Shown: positions 33,819 through 42,396 of the stretch, in pieces | How positions within the stretch are numbered: the first letter of the stretch is position 1 | Layout of the letters: each line of letters opens with the position of its first letter | Source of the DNA: JAJYVT01 sp027339205 | GTDB taxonomy: Bacteria > Actinomycetota > Acidimicrobiia > Acidimicrobiales > RAAP-2 | DNA length: 44,725 nt | Assembly: GCA_027339205.1 (NCBI GenBank) | Contig: DAHWOV010000085.1 | Location: 1 to 44,725, forward strand | Direction of reading: 5' to 3' | Program-made: the position numbers and the translations under genes | The notes under the pieces: model-generated | Told to the model about the DNA's origin: nothing | Seen by the model: the letters and a program-made list of their open reading frames with translations, nothing else | Databases searched by the model: none

Positions 33819-35156
33819 TCACCTCCCGGCGTCGGCGGGGATCGCCGGAACCTCGTGCTCCCTCCGCACCCTCCCGGGCACGCCCCGCCAGCACAGCACC
33901 ACGAGGAGGATGATCAGCGCGCAGCTGGCCGCGCCGGCTTCGAAGGGGACCCAGGGGGCGATGCCGAAGAGCACACCGGCCGGCGCCGCGGCGAGGGCCG
34001 TCGTTCCCGTCTGGCTCGCGGCGAAGAGCCCCTGGATGTGGCCGTGGCGTTGCGGCGCGGTGCCCTCACCGAGGAGCGACTGGGTCGCTGGCAGCGCGAG
34101 GGCGAACCCGGCCGATTCCCAGATCCCGAGCACCATGAGGAGGACCACCCCGGGCACGAACGGGTAGCCCGCGAGGAAGCCGAGGGTCCACACGAGCGCG
34201 GCGATGGCGAGCTTCCGCCGGTCGAGGTGGTCGGCGAGCCACCCCGCCGGGCGAGACATGAGCGCGAACGGCAGCGCGAACAGCGTCCAGCTCACGCCCA
34301 CCTCCCACTGGGCCGCGCCGTGGTGCGTCATGAGGAGCGTCCAGCAGGACTCGTAGACGCCGGTGCTGACGCCGATGGCTGCGGACGCGAGAAGCGCGCC
34401 CCACACGGCACGGGAAGCAGTCGCTCGCTGGAGTCGCCGCCGGCCCCGCCGGTGCTCCCCGGTCGGCGCGGGGGACTGGGTCGGCGCGGGGGTCTGGGTC
34501 GGCGCTGGGGTCTGGGTCGGCCCAAAGGGCTCAGGGTCCCCCAGATCGTGCGCGACGCGTCCTGCGGTGAGCACCGGCCCAACAGCCACGACCGAGGCGA
34601 TGCCCGCGGCGATGAAGAGCCAGCGCATCGCGCCTACGCCGGCGATGCTGCCGAGGACCGGGCCGACGGCGAGGCCGCCGAGCTGCGCGCCGTAGATCCG
34701 TCCGCTCGCGCGCCCCCGGTACGACAGCGGAACCGCGTGCGCAAGCATGGCGAGCGCTGCGACCATCGCCGCGCCTGCGCCCGCGCCCTGGAGCGCACGG
34801 AAAACCACGTAGTACACCGCGGGAGTGGGGAGGAGGAAGAGGAAGCTCCCCGCCGCGTAGACGAGCAGGCCGCCGACGAGGACCGGAAGCCGGCCCAGAC
34901 GGTCCGAGATCCGCCCCGACCCGTACTGGAAGACGAACGCGGCAGCGAAGTAGGCGGCCATGACCGCGCCCACGATCCCGTCTGAGCCGCCGTGCCCCTT
35001 CACGTACAGCGGAAGGAGGGGCAGGATGGCACCCGCACCCGCCCACTGCAGGACGACCGCGAGCGAGAGCGAGCCGACGAGCCCGGACACGCCGGAGGGG
35101 AACGCACCCGAGGCGCGATGGGGCGCGACGGTGCCGGACCCAGGGCTCGCGTCCAT
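33819..35156 (-). CDS. MFS transporter, drug-efflux-like
   Basis: A 445-residue major facilitator with about 12 membrane helices. After helix 2 the conserved loop reads GSGRISDRLGRLPVLVGG (motif A, GxxxDRxGRR). The central cytoplasmic loop between helices 6 and 7 contains a PTQTPA repeat coded by an 18-bp tandem repeat. It faces the M48 peptidase gene across a 128-bp divergent gap. The substrate cannot be read from sequence. Confidence 0.88.
   Translation of the reverse strand: MDASPGSGTVAPHRASGAFPSGVSGLVGSLSLAVVLQWAGAGAILPLLPLYVKGHGGSDGIVGAVMAAYFAAAFVFQYGSGRISDRLGRLPVLVGGLLVYAAGSFLFLLPTPAVYYVVFRALQGAGAGAAMVAALAMLAHAVPLSYRGRASGRIYGAQLGGLAVGPVLGSIAGVGAMRWLFIAAGIASVVAVGPVLTAGRVAHDLGDPEPFGPTQTPAPTQTPAPTQSPAPTGEHRRGRRRLQRATASRAVWGALLASAAIGVSTGVYESCWTLLMTHHGAAQWEVGVSWTLFALPFALMSRPAGWLADHLDRRKLAIAALVWTLGFLAGYPFVPGVVLLMVLGIWESAGFALALPATQSLLGEGTAPQRHGHIQGLFAASQTGTTALAAAPAGVLFGIAPWVPFEAGAASCALIILLVVLCWRGVPGRVRREHEVPAIPADAGR
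34461..34514. repeat. 18-bp tandem repeat in the MFS central loop
   Basis: Three units of GGTCGGCGCGGGGGACTG with single-base changes, plus a partial fourth, encode (PTQTPA)n in the cytoplasmic loop between the two six-helix halves. Confidence 0.92.
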
Positions 35157-35284
35157 GTGCCCATCATGCCCGTCCCCGACGCACCGCCCGGCCGAGCGGC
35201 GCGGCCAGCTCCACGAGGCTGCCGGCGGTACGCTCGCACCCGCCGCACGCAGCCAGCCTCGGACGCCTGCGGAAGGAGGTTGCG

Positions 35285-36301
35285 ATGACGATCGAGACCT
35301 CGTACCGCTACGAGCAGATCAGCCCGAAGGCGTACGAGCACCCTGCAGACCGGGCGGCGACCTCCGCGCTCCATTCGGTCCCCCTGCTCGACAGAGTGAT
35401 CAAGCGGCTCATCGACCTCGGCCACGAGAAGCGGCTCCGCCAGATCGTGCTTGGCAACGCGGTGAAGGTCGGACCCGAGCAGCTCGACGAGATCTGGCGG
35501 CGCTACATCCAGGCGACGACGATCCTCGACCTGCCGTCGGTGCCAGATCTCTACGTCTACAACCGTGCCGACGTCAACGCCCTGACGCTCGGGGCGAACC
35601 GACCCATCGTCATCATGAACTCATCGCTGGCAGCGGGCTACACGATCGACGAAGTGCAGACGGTCCTCGCGCACGAAGCCGGGCACGTGCTCTCCGAGCA
35701 CTACTACTACACGACCGCCCTCGTGCTCCTCGGCCAGTTCCTCAACGGCGCGCTCCCCAAGTCCCTCCTTCTGGGCCTCCCGGCCCGGGCGATCTACTAC
35801 GCGCTCTTGGAGTGGGCTCGCGCAGCCGAGCTCTCCGCGGACCGCGCGGCGGCGCTGGTCCGCGGCGATCCCCTCGACCCGTGCCGGGTGATGATGCGGC
35901 TCGCCGGCGGCGCGCTCAAGGGCATGAACTTCGAAGCCTTCTTGAAGCAGGCGACCGAGTACCACGAGGAGGACGACCTCTTCTCGCGCAACGCCCGCTT
36001 CTGGGCAGAGCTCCGCATGGACCACCCCTTTGCCGTGCGTCGCGTGAAGGAGCTCGTCGAGTGGGTGCAGTCCGGCGAGTACGACCGCATCAGGGCGGGC
36101 ACCTACCCGCGGCGCGGCCAGGAACCTCCGCCTTCCGAGGAGTTCGACGCCGCGGTCGCCTCGTACCGTGCGAAGTTCACCAACTTCTTGGAGCGCGCGG
36201 CTGGTGACGTCCAGCGTCTCGGGCGGCAACTGGGCGACTGGCTGAAAGCACGCGCGCCCGGCGGCGGGGACGGCTCCGACATCGGCGACGACGAGGAGTA
36301 G
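35285..36301 (+). CDS. M48 family zinc metallopeptidase
   Basis: A 338-residue protein. The zinc site is HEAGH in VLAHEAGHVLSEHY with the third ligand Glu in AELSADRAAALV, the standard M48 ExxxD helix. Two hydrophobic stretches around residues 140-175 may dip into the membrane. The C-terminal ~100 residues are charged and helical and end in acidic residues. A strong GGAAGGAGGT lies 4 bp before the ATG. M48 enzymes (HtpX-like) usually cut membrane or misfolded proteins. Confidence 0.9.
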   Translation: MTIETSYRYEQISPKAYEHPADRAATSALHSVPLLDRVIKRLIDLGHEKRLRQIVLGNAVKVGPEQLDEIWRRYIQATTILDLPSVPDLYVYNRADVNALTLGANRPIVIMNSSLAAGYTIDEVQTVLAHEAGHVLSEHYYYTTALVLLGQFLNGALPKSLLLGLPARAIYYALLEWARAAELSADRAAALVRGDPLDPCRVMMRLAGGALKGMNFEAFLKQATEYHEEDDLFSRNARFWAELRMDHPFAVRRVKELVEWVQSGEYDRIRAGTYPRRGQEPPPSEEFDAAVASYRAKFTNFLERAAGDVQRLGRQLGDWLKARAPGGGDGSDIGDDEE

Positions 36302-36652
36302 ACACCTCCCGCCGGCCGGCCACCCCCTGCGGCCGGCCACCCCTGCCCGCCGGCCATTCCGGAGGACGAGGCGCACGCGACGTCCGACGCAGCGCGCATC
36401 GCGAAGTAGAAGTAGATGGACTCTGCGCGGTCGTCGGGTTCGGCTCGCCTTCGACACGACGGGCACTACCCGTCCACCGAGAGGCGCGAATCCCCACTCG
36501 TCGCCGAAGAGCCGTCGGTCTCAGGGCAATCGGAGCCGAAGATGACGCCTCTCCCGAACTTCTACCGGGCTGAGGCGTGACGCACAATGCTCGCACAGGT
36601 CCAGGTCACCGAACGAGCGATCGATTCTCCGGCACCGGCGAGCAACAGGTCT
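36302..36652. other. Intergenic region without a supported gene
   Basis: The first ~55 bp carry a GCCGGCCACCCC-type short repeat. A 54-codon ORF at 36416-36580 (MDSARSSGSARL start) has no ribosome binding site and no recognisable domain, so I do not call it. Nothing else is seen until the structured leader at 36653. Confidence 0.6.
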
Positions 36653-36740
36653 TATGCTTGCCTCGGCAGTTGTTTGCTGGCAAATTGACGCCGGCAGCAA
36701 CCACCTCGGGTGGTCTCATCAGAGGCAAGCGCATAGGGGG
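36653..36740 (+). promoter_or_regulatory. Structured mRNA leader (three-way junction) before the APC permease, riboswitch-like
   Basis: TATGC-TTGCCTC at 36653-36664 pairs with GAGGCAA-(GC)-GCATA at 36722-36735, a 12-bp closing helix with a 2-nt bulge. Inside are TTGCTG/CAGCAA (36674-36679 with 36695-36700) and directly after it CCACC/GGTGG (36701-36705 with 36709-36713). The Shine-Dalgarno AGGGGG starts at the last base of the closing helix, and the ATG is at 36746. This geometry fits ligand-controlled translation. I cannot match it to a riboswitch class I know. Confidence 0.45.
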
Positions 36741-36745
36741 AAGCT

Positions 36746-38746
36746 ATGGCAGCGGTGACCGAACCGGCACAGGAACGCCCTGAGACCCCGCCGGAGGGTC
36801 CGGTTGCGTCGTACGAGGCGACCGACCTCAAGCTCAGGAAGACGATGGGCCTGACGCAGCTGACGGCCCTGTCGTTGGGGGCGATCATCGGCTCCGGGTG
36901 GCTGTTCGCGGTGCTCGACGCCGACGGCGTCGCAGGTCCGGCGTCGCTGTTCTCGTGGTTGATCGGCGGTGTCGCCACCCTGTTCATCGCTTTCACCTAC
37001 ATGGAGATCTCTGCGATGCTCCCCCGCACCGGGGCGTTGTCGAGGTACCCCCAGCTGACCCACGGCGGCTACACCGGGATGCTGCTCGCCTGGGCCTACC
37101 TGCTCTCCGCCGCCATCGTGCCGACCATCGAGGCGGAAGCGTCGGTCACGTACATCTCCTCGAAGTTCCCGACAATGGGACTCATCAGCGCCCACAGCAC
37201 GATCCTGTCGTGGCCGAAGGGCATCATGCTCGGATACGGGTTCATGGTCCTGTTCTTCTTCCTCAACCTGTTGGGCATCCGGTTGCTCTCAGAGGTCAAC
37301 CGGTGGGTGGTCCTGTGGAAGCTCGTCATTCCCACGCTGACGTTCATCTTCGTGTTCCTGGCCTTCCGCGGCTCGAACTACGGGTCCTCGGTCGGCGGGA
37401 TCGCTCCGCTCGGGGGATCGTCCATCTTCGCCGCGGTCACCATCGCCGGCATCGGCTTCAGCTACCTCGGCTTCCGCCAGGCGCTCGAGTACGCCGGTGA
37501 GGCACGCAACCCGCAAAGGGACGTGCCTCGGGCCACGATTCTCGCCCTCGGGATCGCGATCGTGATCTACACGCTGCTCCAGGTCGCGTTCACCGGAGCC
37601 ATCCGCTGGGGACCTCTCGGGGTCAAGGTCGGGGACTGGTCCGCCCTGGCCACGAGCAAGTGGGCGACCGGGCCCTTCTACCAGGAGATGCACGCCGCAG
37701 GCATCGGGGTGCTCGCTGGCTTCGCCGCCCTGCTCCTGTGGGACGCGGTGATCTCGCCGGCTGGGACCGGGTGGGTCTACACCGGGACCGGCACCCGCAC
37801 CTTCTACGGGATGTCCGTCCAGCAGCTCTTCCCGCCTGGACTCCAGGTCATGAACCGGTTCAGGATCCCCTGGGTCTCGCTCATCGCCTCGACGTTCGTC
37901 GCCGGCCTGTTCTTCGTGCGTCAGCCGAGCTGGTACAACCTGGTCGGGTTCATCACCTCGACGACCGTGCTCACGTACATCATGGGCGGCACCGGCGTGA
38001 TGTCGCTGCGCCGCCTGGCGCCCACCTGGCGGCGGCCGGTACGCCTCCCGTACCCGTGGTTGCTCAGCGCGCTCGGCTTCGTGGCTGCGAGCCTCATCGT
38101 CTACTGGAGCGACTTCTCGACGCTCATCGACGTGGTGACGTTCGTCTTCCTGTCGATCGCCATCTACCTCATGTACTACGCACCGGCGAAGGGCTTCATC
38201 TCCACCAACCAGGGACTGACGCTCGGAATCGTGTTCCTCGCCGCGTGGATCTGGATCGCGGCCAAGGGCGGCTGGGTGCTGCGGAGCGCTCCCGCAGGTG
38301 GGACACTCCCGATCCACGGCGCCTGGACCTTCGGCACGTACTACACGGTGATCGTGGTCACGCTCGTGCTGGTGACGTTGGCGACCTGGCTCATCTCGAA
38401 CGAGGCCGGGCGCAAGCACATCAACGCGTCGTGGTGGTTCATCTTCTACGTGCTCGCCGTGCTCCTCGTGTCGTACTACGGGAGCCTCGGGATCAGCTTC
38501 GTGAGCCCGAGGCTCGTGCACGCACCCACCGTGGCGTTCCCCTACGACTACCTGGTGGTGATCGGGATCGCGCTCGTGTCGTTTGTCTGGTCGGTGCGCA
38601 GCTGCTTCGAGACCGACGAGCTGCGCGAGCTGCACATCGTCCTCAGCGAGGGACGGCCTCTCGCCCCCGTCCCGGAGGTGGAGGCCCCGTGGAGGCCGCT
38701 GCACCAGGCGCCGACACCATCAGACGGCGGCGCGACGACCGCTTGA
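36746..38746 (+). CDS. APC superfamily amino-acid permease, extended
   Basis: A 666-residue transporter with about 12-14 helices. The first helix carries GAIIGSGWLFAV, the broken-helix substrate-binding GxG motif of the amino acid-polyamine-organocation family, and a later stretch has GFSYLGFRQALEYAGEARNP with EARNP typical of the loop after TM6. It is longer than the usual ~500 residues because extra C-terminal helices follow residue ~440. The substrate is unknown. It is the only gene behind the structured leader, so the ligand could be its substrate or a related metabolite. Confidence 0.9.
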   Translation: MAAVTEPAQERPETPPEGPVASYEATDLKLRKTMGLTQLTALSLGAIIGSGWLFAVLDADGVAGPASLFSWLIGGVATLFIAFTYMEISAMLPRTGALSRYPQLTHGGYTGMLLAWAYLLSAAIVPTIEAEASVTYISSKFPTMGLISAHSTILSWPKGIMLGYGFMVLFFFLNLLGIRLLSEVNRWVVLWKLVIPTLTFIFVFLAFRGSNYGSSVGGIAPLGGSSIFAAVTIAGIGFSYLGFRQALEYAGEARNPQRDVPRATILALGIAIVIYTLLQVAFTGAIRWGPLGVKVGDWSALATSKWATGPFYQEMHAAGIGVLAGFAALLLWDAVISPAGTGWVYTGTGTRTFYGMSVQQLFPPGLQVMNRFRIPWVSLIASTFVAGLFFVRQPSWYNLVGFITSTTVLTYIMGGTGVMSLRRLAPTWRRPVRLPYPWLLSALGFVAASLIVYWSDFSTLIDVVTFVFLSIAIYLMYYAPAKGFISTNQGLTLGIVFLAAWIWIAAKGGWVLRSAPAGGTLPIHGAWTFGTYYTVIVVTLVLVTLATWLISNEAGRKHINASWWFIFYVLAVLLVSYYGSLGISFVSPRLVHAPTVAFPYDYLVVIGIALVSFVWSVRSCFETDELRELHIVLSEGRPLAPVPEVEAPWRPLHQAPTPSDGGATTA

Positions 38747-38836
38747 CCGCATCCCGCTGCCTCGGCGGCCTCCCGCCCGGCGTCGAGGCCGGAGCGAGGC
38801 CAGAGGCAGGGCAGGGACGTTCTGCTGACCGACGTG

Positions 38837-38876
38837 CCCAGTCCCCCGGCGCACATCAGTACGCTGGGGGACTGGG
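38837..38876. terminator. Strong 11-bp hairpin between convergent genes
   Basis: CCCAGTCCCCC at 38837-38847 and GGGGGACTGGG at 38866-38876 are perfect complements with an 18-nt loop. It lies between the permease (plus) and a membrane-protein gene (minus), the place for a bidirectional terminator. No T-run follows. Confidence 0.55.
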
Positions 38877-38909
38877 GCGCTCATCGGGGTGGGCTGGGCT
38901 CTGTGGCGC

Positions 38910-39998
38910 TCATCGGGATGCGTTGGGGCCGCGGCCGTTGCCCGAGACGTGGCCGTTGCCTGAGACCCCGTCGCCCGCGGCCCTGCTGCCGAGCGCGGCG
39001 CGTGCGGCTTCGGCCTTCGCAGCTTCGGCCCTCCCCATGGCTTCGAGCGAGGGGGCGAGGTAGCCGGCCGCGGCGAGGACGACTCCGACAAGCATCACGC
39101 CCATGCCCAGAAGTCGCGTCTGCTGGAAGGTGGCGAAGACCCCGCCGACCACGCCGAGCAGGACCCCGACGGCACCCATCACGGCACCGATCCGGCCGAT
39201 CCGGCCGGCCGCCGTCGAGAGCACGAGGACTGCAAGCGCCCCTACGCCAAGGGCGATGCCCACCGCACCGTGCGCGGCGTAGACCCAGATGCCGCGCGTG
39301 GGGAGGATCGCGGGCGGCCGCCGGAACGGCACCGAGACGATCACCGCCACGCCGAGCACGAGCTCCACCGCGACCAGCAGCGCCATCGTGCCCCACACCC
39401 GTCTGACGAGACGTTCGGGCAGCCGGAGCGAGGTCCGCGGGGGGTTCCCGCTGCCGTCGTCGACTGAGGCGCTGGAGTCGTCGACTGCGGCGGGGATTCG
39501 GCCGGCGGGTGCGATCCGGACGAGCAAGTTGTAGGTGACCAGCGCGATCAAAAGGTGCATCACCATGAGGGTGGCGACGCCCGCCGGAGGCTCCTTCAGG
39601 GCGAACAGCACCGCATCGGGGATCCAAAGCACCACCATCGAGACGACGGCGAGCCTGAAGTACAGCCAGCGTGCCGCCGAGCTCAACCGGACGAGCACCG
39701 CCCATCCCCCCGCGGCGAGGAGCACGCCTGCCACGGTCAGGGACCCGTAGTCGGCCGCCCGGAAGTGGGAGAAGTGGCGCGTGGCCGGGAACTGCGCCGT
39801 CGCGACGTGCACGGCGAGTGCGTCGAGCGCGAGCGACACGACCACCGACGCCAAGGTGGCAGCCACCAATCTCACGCTGGAGGGAGGCGTGCCTGCTCTC
39901 AGGTCCACGCGCGCTGCACGCCAGATCCGCTCGCTGGGGTGCTCTTCCCGGAACCCCGACGAGGCACGCCGCTCGGTGGAGAGATCGTCCCGGGCCAT
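38910..39998 (-). CDS. Eight-helix membrane protein, DUF6069-like N-terminal half
   Basis: A 362-residue protein. The first half (~40-165) has four helices and a MVMHLLIALVTYNLLVRIAP ending like DUF6069-type proteins. A polar Asp/Ser-rich linker follows (~175-200), then a second set of four helices (~205-330). The C-terminal ~30 residues include a VSGNGHVSGNGRG repeat coded by an 18-bp duplication. Function unknown. The ATG at 39998 is chosen because the upstream extension has no hydrophobic or domain signal and would overlap the next gene. Confidence 0.6.
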   Translation of the reverse strand: MARDDLSTERRASSGFREEHPSERIWRAARVDLRAGTPPSSVRLVAATLASVVVSLALDALAVHVATAQFPATRHFSHFRAADYGSLTVAGVLLAAGGWAVLVRLSSAARWLYFRLAVVSMVVLWIPDAVLFALKEPPAGVATLMVMHLLIALVTYNLLVRIAPAGRIPAAVDDSSASVDDGSGNPPRTSLRLPERLVRRVWGTMALLVAVELVLGVAVIVSVPFRRPPAILPTRGIWVYAAHGAVGIALGVGALAVLVLSTAAGRIGRIGAVMGAVGVLLGVVGGVFATFQQTRLLGMGVMLVGVVLAAAGYLAPSLEAMGRAEAAKAEAARAALGSRAAGDGVSGNGHVSGNGRGPNASR

Positions 39999-40055
39999 GT
40001 CCTCATTGCAGCACGCCCGGCAGTCCGTCCGTGCGCGGTCTAGGGTCGCGACCCG

Positions 40056-40649
40056 ATGGAATTCCAAGAGGTCGTCGATCGCCGGCACATGGTCCGGCGC
40101 TACAAGACGGACCCGGTCCCCGCCGCAGCGGTGGAGGCGATCGTCGCGAACCTCCAGCGTGGGCCGTCCGCCGGGTTCTCACAAGGGTTCGGGTTCCTCG
40201 TCCTCGATCGCGCAGAGCACATCGCACGCTTCAGGACGGCGTCAACGCCGGACGAGGCGCCGGAGAACTGGTACGCCGCCACGTTCGATGCCCCCCTCGT
40301 CATCGTCGCCTGCTCCAACAAGGGTGCCTATCTCGACCGCTACGCCGAGCCCGACAAGGGCTTCGCCGACCGCTCCGATGCGTGGTGGCCAGCACCGTAC
40401 TGGGACATCGACACCGGCTTCGCCGCGCTCTTGGCGCTCCTCACCGCGGTGGACCGCGGGCTGGGCGCATGCTTCTTCGGCATCCCCACGACACGGATCG
40501 ACGCTGTCCGAGACGCGTTCGGCGTCCCTGCGACATTTCACCCGATCGGTGCGATCACCGTCGGGTACCCCGACGAGCCTGCACGCGACCTCCACGCTCG
40601 ACGTAAGCCGGCCGGCGCGGTCGTCCATCGCGGCCACTGGGCGAACTGA
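40056..40649 (+). CDS. Nitroreductase family FMN oxidoreductase
   Basis: A 197-residue nitroreductase-like protein. RRHMVRRYKTDPVP near the N terminus is the FMN-phosphate-binding start of the family, GPSAGFSQGFGFLVL follows, and the C-terminal GAITVGYPDE is the usual end of the fold. An acidic/aromatic insertion (DAWWPAPYWDIDTGFAALL) precedes the core helix. Such enzymes reduce nitro or quinone compounds or act in cofactor chemistry with NAD(P)H and FMN. The substrate is unknown. Confidence 0.85.
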   Translation: MEFQEVVDRRHMVRRYKTDPVPAAAVEAIVANLQRGPSAGFSQGFGFLVLDRAEHIARFRTASTPDEAPENWYAATFDAPLVIVACSNKGAYLDRYAEPDKGFADRSDAWWPAPYWDIDTGFAALLALLTAVDRGLGACFFGIPTTRIDAVRDAFGVPATFHPIGAITVGYPDEPARDLHARRKPAGAVVHRGHWAN

Positions 40650-40687
40650 GCGGCGATGCGCTGCTCCCCCAGCCGTCGCTTCGGGGG

Positions 40688-41689
40688 TCACGACACTGCC
40701 GTGAGGACAGCAACGAAGGCGAGGTAACAGAGCACGATGAGCCATCCGGCGGGGCGCCGCAGCCCGCGCTGGACGAAGGCGAGCGAGAGGACCACCGAGG
40801 TCAAGCCCACGTACCACCACGCCATCAACGCCTCTTGGACAGACCTGCCGCCCACGCCGATCAGCATTGACGGCAGGAGGAAGCCTGCGACGACGTTGAG
40901 GGCATTGCTGTTCAGCGCGGTGCTGAGCATCGCGACCCCGCGGCCACGCTTGGCCCAGTAGATGGCGGCGACCGCGTTGGGGAGGCTCGTCACTGCCGCC
41001 AGGACCGTCCCTCCGACGAGAACCCCGGGCACGGAGAGACGGACGCCCAGGCGTGCCGCCGCCTGCTCCATCGCCACGCTGGCAATGACGACGACGACCA
41101 AGGCGGCCCCACCCACTGCTGCGTCGCGCGGGCGGCCCCGGCGCGGGTGGATGATCGCGCTGAGCTCCAGCTCTTCCTCGGCGATCGCACGAGTGAGCCA
41201 CCGCCGGAGCGAGGAGGGATCCGGACGGAGCCACCAGCGCGACCCGTCGAGCGCGGCCAGGAGGGCGTACGGGATGAGCACGACGAGCGCGACGACGAGC
41301 CCGATCGCGGGGGTGACGAGACCGGTGACCGTCGCGAGGCAGGCGAGCGCCACCCACGCGGCGATCAGCCCTTGGAACACGACAACCCTTCGGTGGAGGG
41401 CCACCACGCCGGCGACGATGCTGCCGAGCCCGAGGAGCGCCGCAAGATTGAGCACGTTCGAGCCGATCACCACGCCGGCACCGACCTCCCGGTGGTGCGC
41501 CAGGAGCGCGGTCACCGCCGAGGTGATCTCGGGCGCATCGGCTGCGAGTGCCGAGATGAGGCCGAGAAGCGCCTCGGGTGCGCCGAGACGGCTACCCACC
41601 CTCTCGATGCGAGAGACGACGACCCAGCTCGATCCGAGGCTCACCGCCGCCCCGGCGAAGAACAGCGTGATCGCGAACGGCATGCTCAT
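40688..41689 (-). CDS. Sodium/calcium exchanger family (CaCA) membrane protein
   Basis: A 333-residue protein with the two alpha repeats of cation/Ca2+ antiporters: SALAADAPEITSAVTALL followed by GVVIGSNVLNLAALLGL, and GGTVLAAVTSLPNAVAAIY followed by TALNSNALNVVAGF. The acidic residue of the first repeat is present (APEIT), while the second has PNAV where the family usually has PE, a notable loss. About 10 helices are expected. The ATG at 41689 was chosen for the MSMPFAITLFFAG helix start. It has a long leader with a hairpin element at 41751-41817. Confidence 0.87.
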   Translation of the reverse strand: MSMPFAITLFFAGAAVSLGSSWVVVSRIERVGSRLGAPEALLGLISALAADAPEITSAVTALLAHHREVGAGVVIGSNVLNLAALLGLGSIVAGVVALHRRVVVFQGLIAAWVALACLATVTGLVTPAIGLVVALVVLIPYALLAALDGSRWWLRPDPSSLRRWLTRAIAEEELELSAIIHPRRGRPRDAAVGGAALVVVVIASVAMEQAAARLGVRLSVPGVLVGGTVLAAVTSLPNAVAAIYWAKRGRGVAMLSTALNSNALNVVAGFLLPSMLIGVGGRSVQEALMAWWYVGLTSVVLSLAFVQRGLRRPAGWLIVLCYLAFVAVLTAVS

Positions 41690-41750
41690 GGCGTGCTCGC
41701 CGCGGGCAAGGAATGACGGGCACCCCCACAGCGGCCTCGGGCGGGCATCC

Positions 41751-41817
41751 CCTGGTCGGTGAAGCGCACGTGGGTCCCTCCGGTGCCGGCGCGAGCAATT
41801 TCGTCGTGCCGACCAGG
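41751..41817 (-). promoter_or_regulatory. Possible structured leader upstream of the CaCA exchanger
   Basis: CCTGGTCGG at 41751-41759 and CCGACCAGG at 41809-41817 form a perfect 9-bp helix enclosing 49 nt. It lies 62 bp upstream of the exchanger ATG and could be a regulatory RNA or a terminator-like hairpin. The remaining 41818-41976 stretch shows no gene. Confidence 0.3.
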
Positions 41818-42090
41818 CTTCCCGGCGCTCCGAGCTCAGTGTACCCGGACTTTGCAGGCATCCCCGCCTGCCCGTCGACCCGCTGGCGCGCGGTACCGCT
41901 GATCGGACGAGCAGAGGGACCGCCGGCGTCTTCACCCCGGGCGTGCAACGCCGCCGTCCGGTCACTCGTTCAGTGAGCTCCCCCGACTCCCCGTCCCGTC
42001 ATTGCCACCGGTCGTACGCAACAGGCTCCGTCGTCACTCCTATTCGAACCTCGGCAAGATTGCGAGCGGATCAACGACACCGCCCGTCTG

Positions 42091-42358
42091 TTGGAGCAGA
42101 CATCGGGCAGCGCGACGCAGCGGCTGGTGCTGCCGGCGGTGACGGACGTGACCGCGACAACCGGGTACTTCGGTATTGGCTCAATCGTCGGAAGTTTTCG
42201 CAATCCCTACACGAAACTACTGCCCTCGGACGCGACGATCTACATCGTTTACCTGAATGCGCAGGGCCAGATCGTCGGGGGAGACAACGAGCCGACCGGA
42301 GCAGCGGTGCGCCCGGGAGCAACCGTGGCGTTCCGCGACACACTCCCGAGCGTGCGAT
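42091..42358 (+). pseudogene. FxLYD-domain secreted protein fragment, both ends missing
   Basis: In one plus frame the translation reads ATQRLVLPAVTDVTATTGYF, then an FxLYD-like beta domain with IYIVYLNAQGQIVGG and VRPGATVAFRDTLPSV. The frame is open from 41977 but has no ATG/GTG start or signal/lipobox before it, only a TTG at 42091. After FRDTLPSV the frame becomes the shadow of the gene on the other strand. The base composition is less GC-rich than the neighbours. I read it as a remnant of an exported lipoprotein gene. Confidence 0.5.
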
Positions 42359-42396
42359 ACCTGCCATCCTCCGAGCGGCCTCATATCGACAGCGAG

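Noticed and set aside
36416..36580. 54-codon ORF in the gap before the permease
   Set aside because: No ribosome binding site, no hydrophobic or domain signal, and no coupling to a neighbour.
36685..36713. TTGACG as a -35 promoter box for the permease
   Set aside because: No -10 box lies at the proper spacing, and the sequence is inside the paired leader structure.
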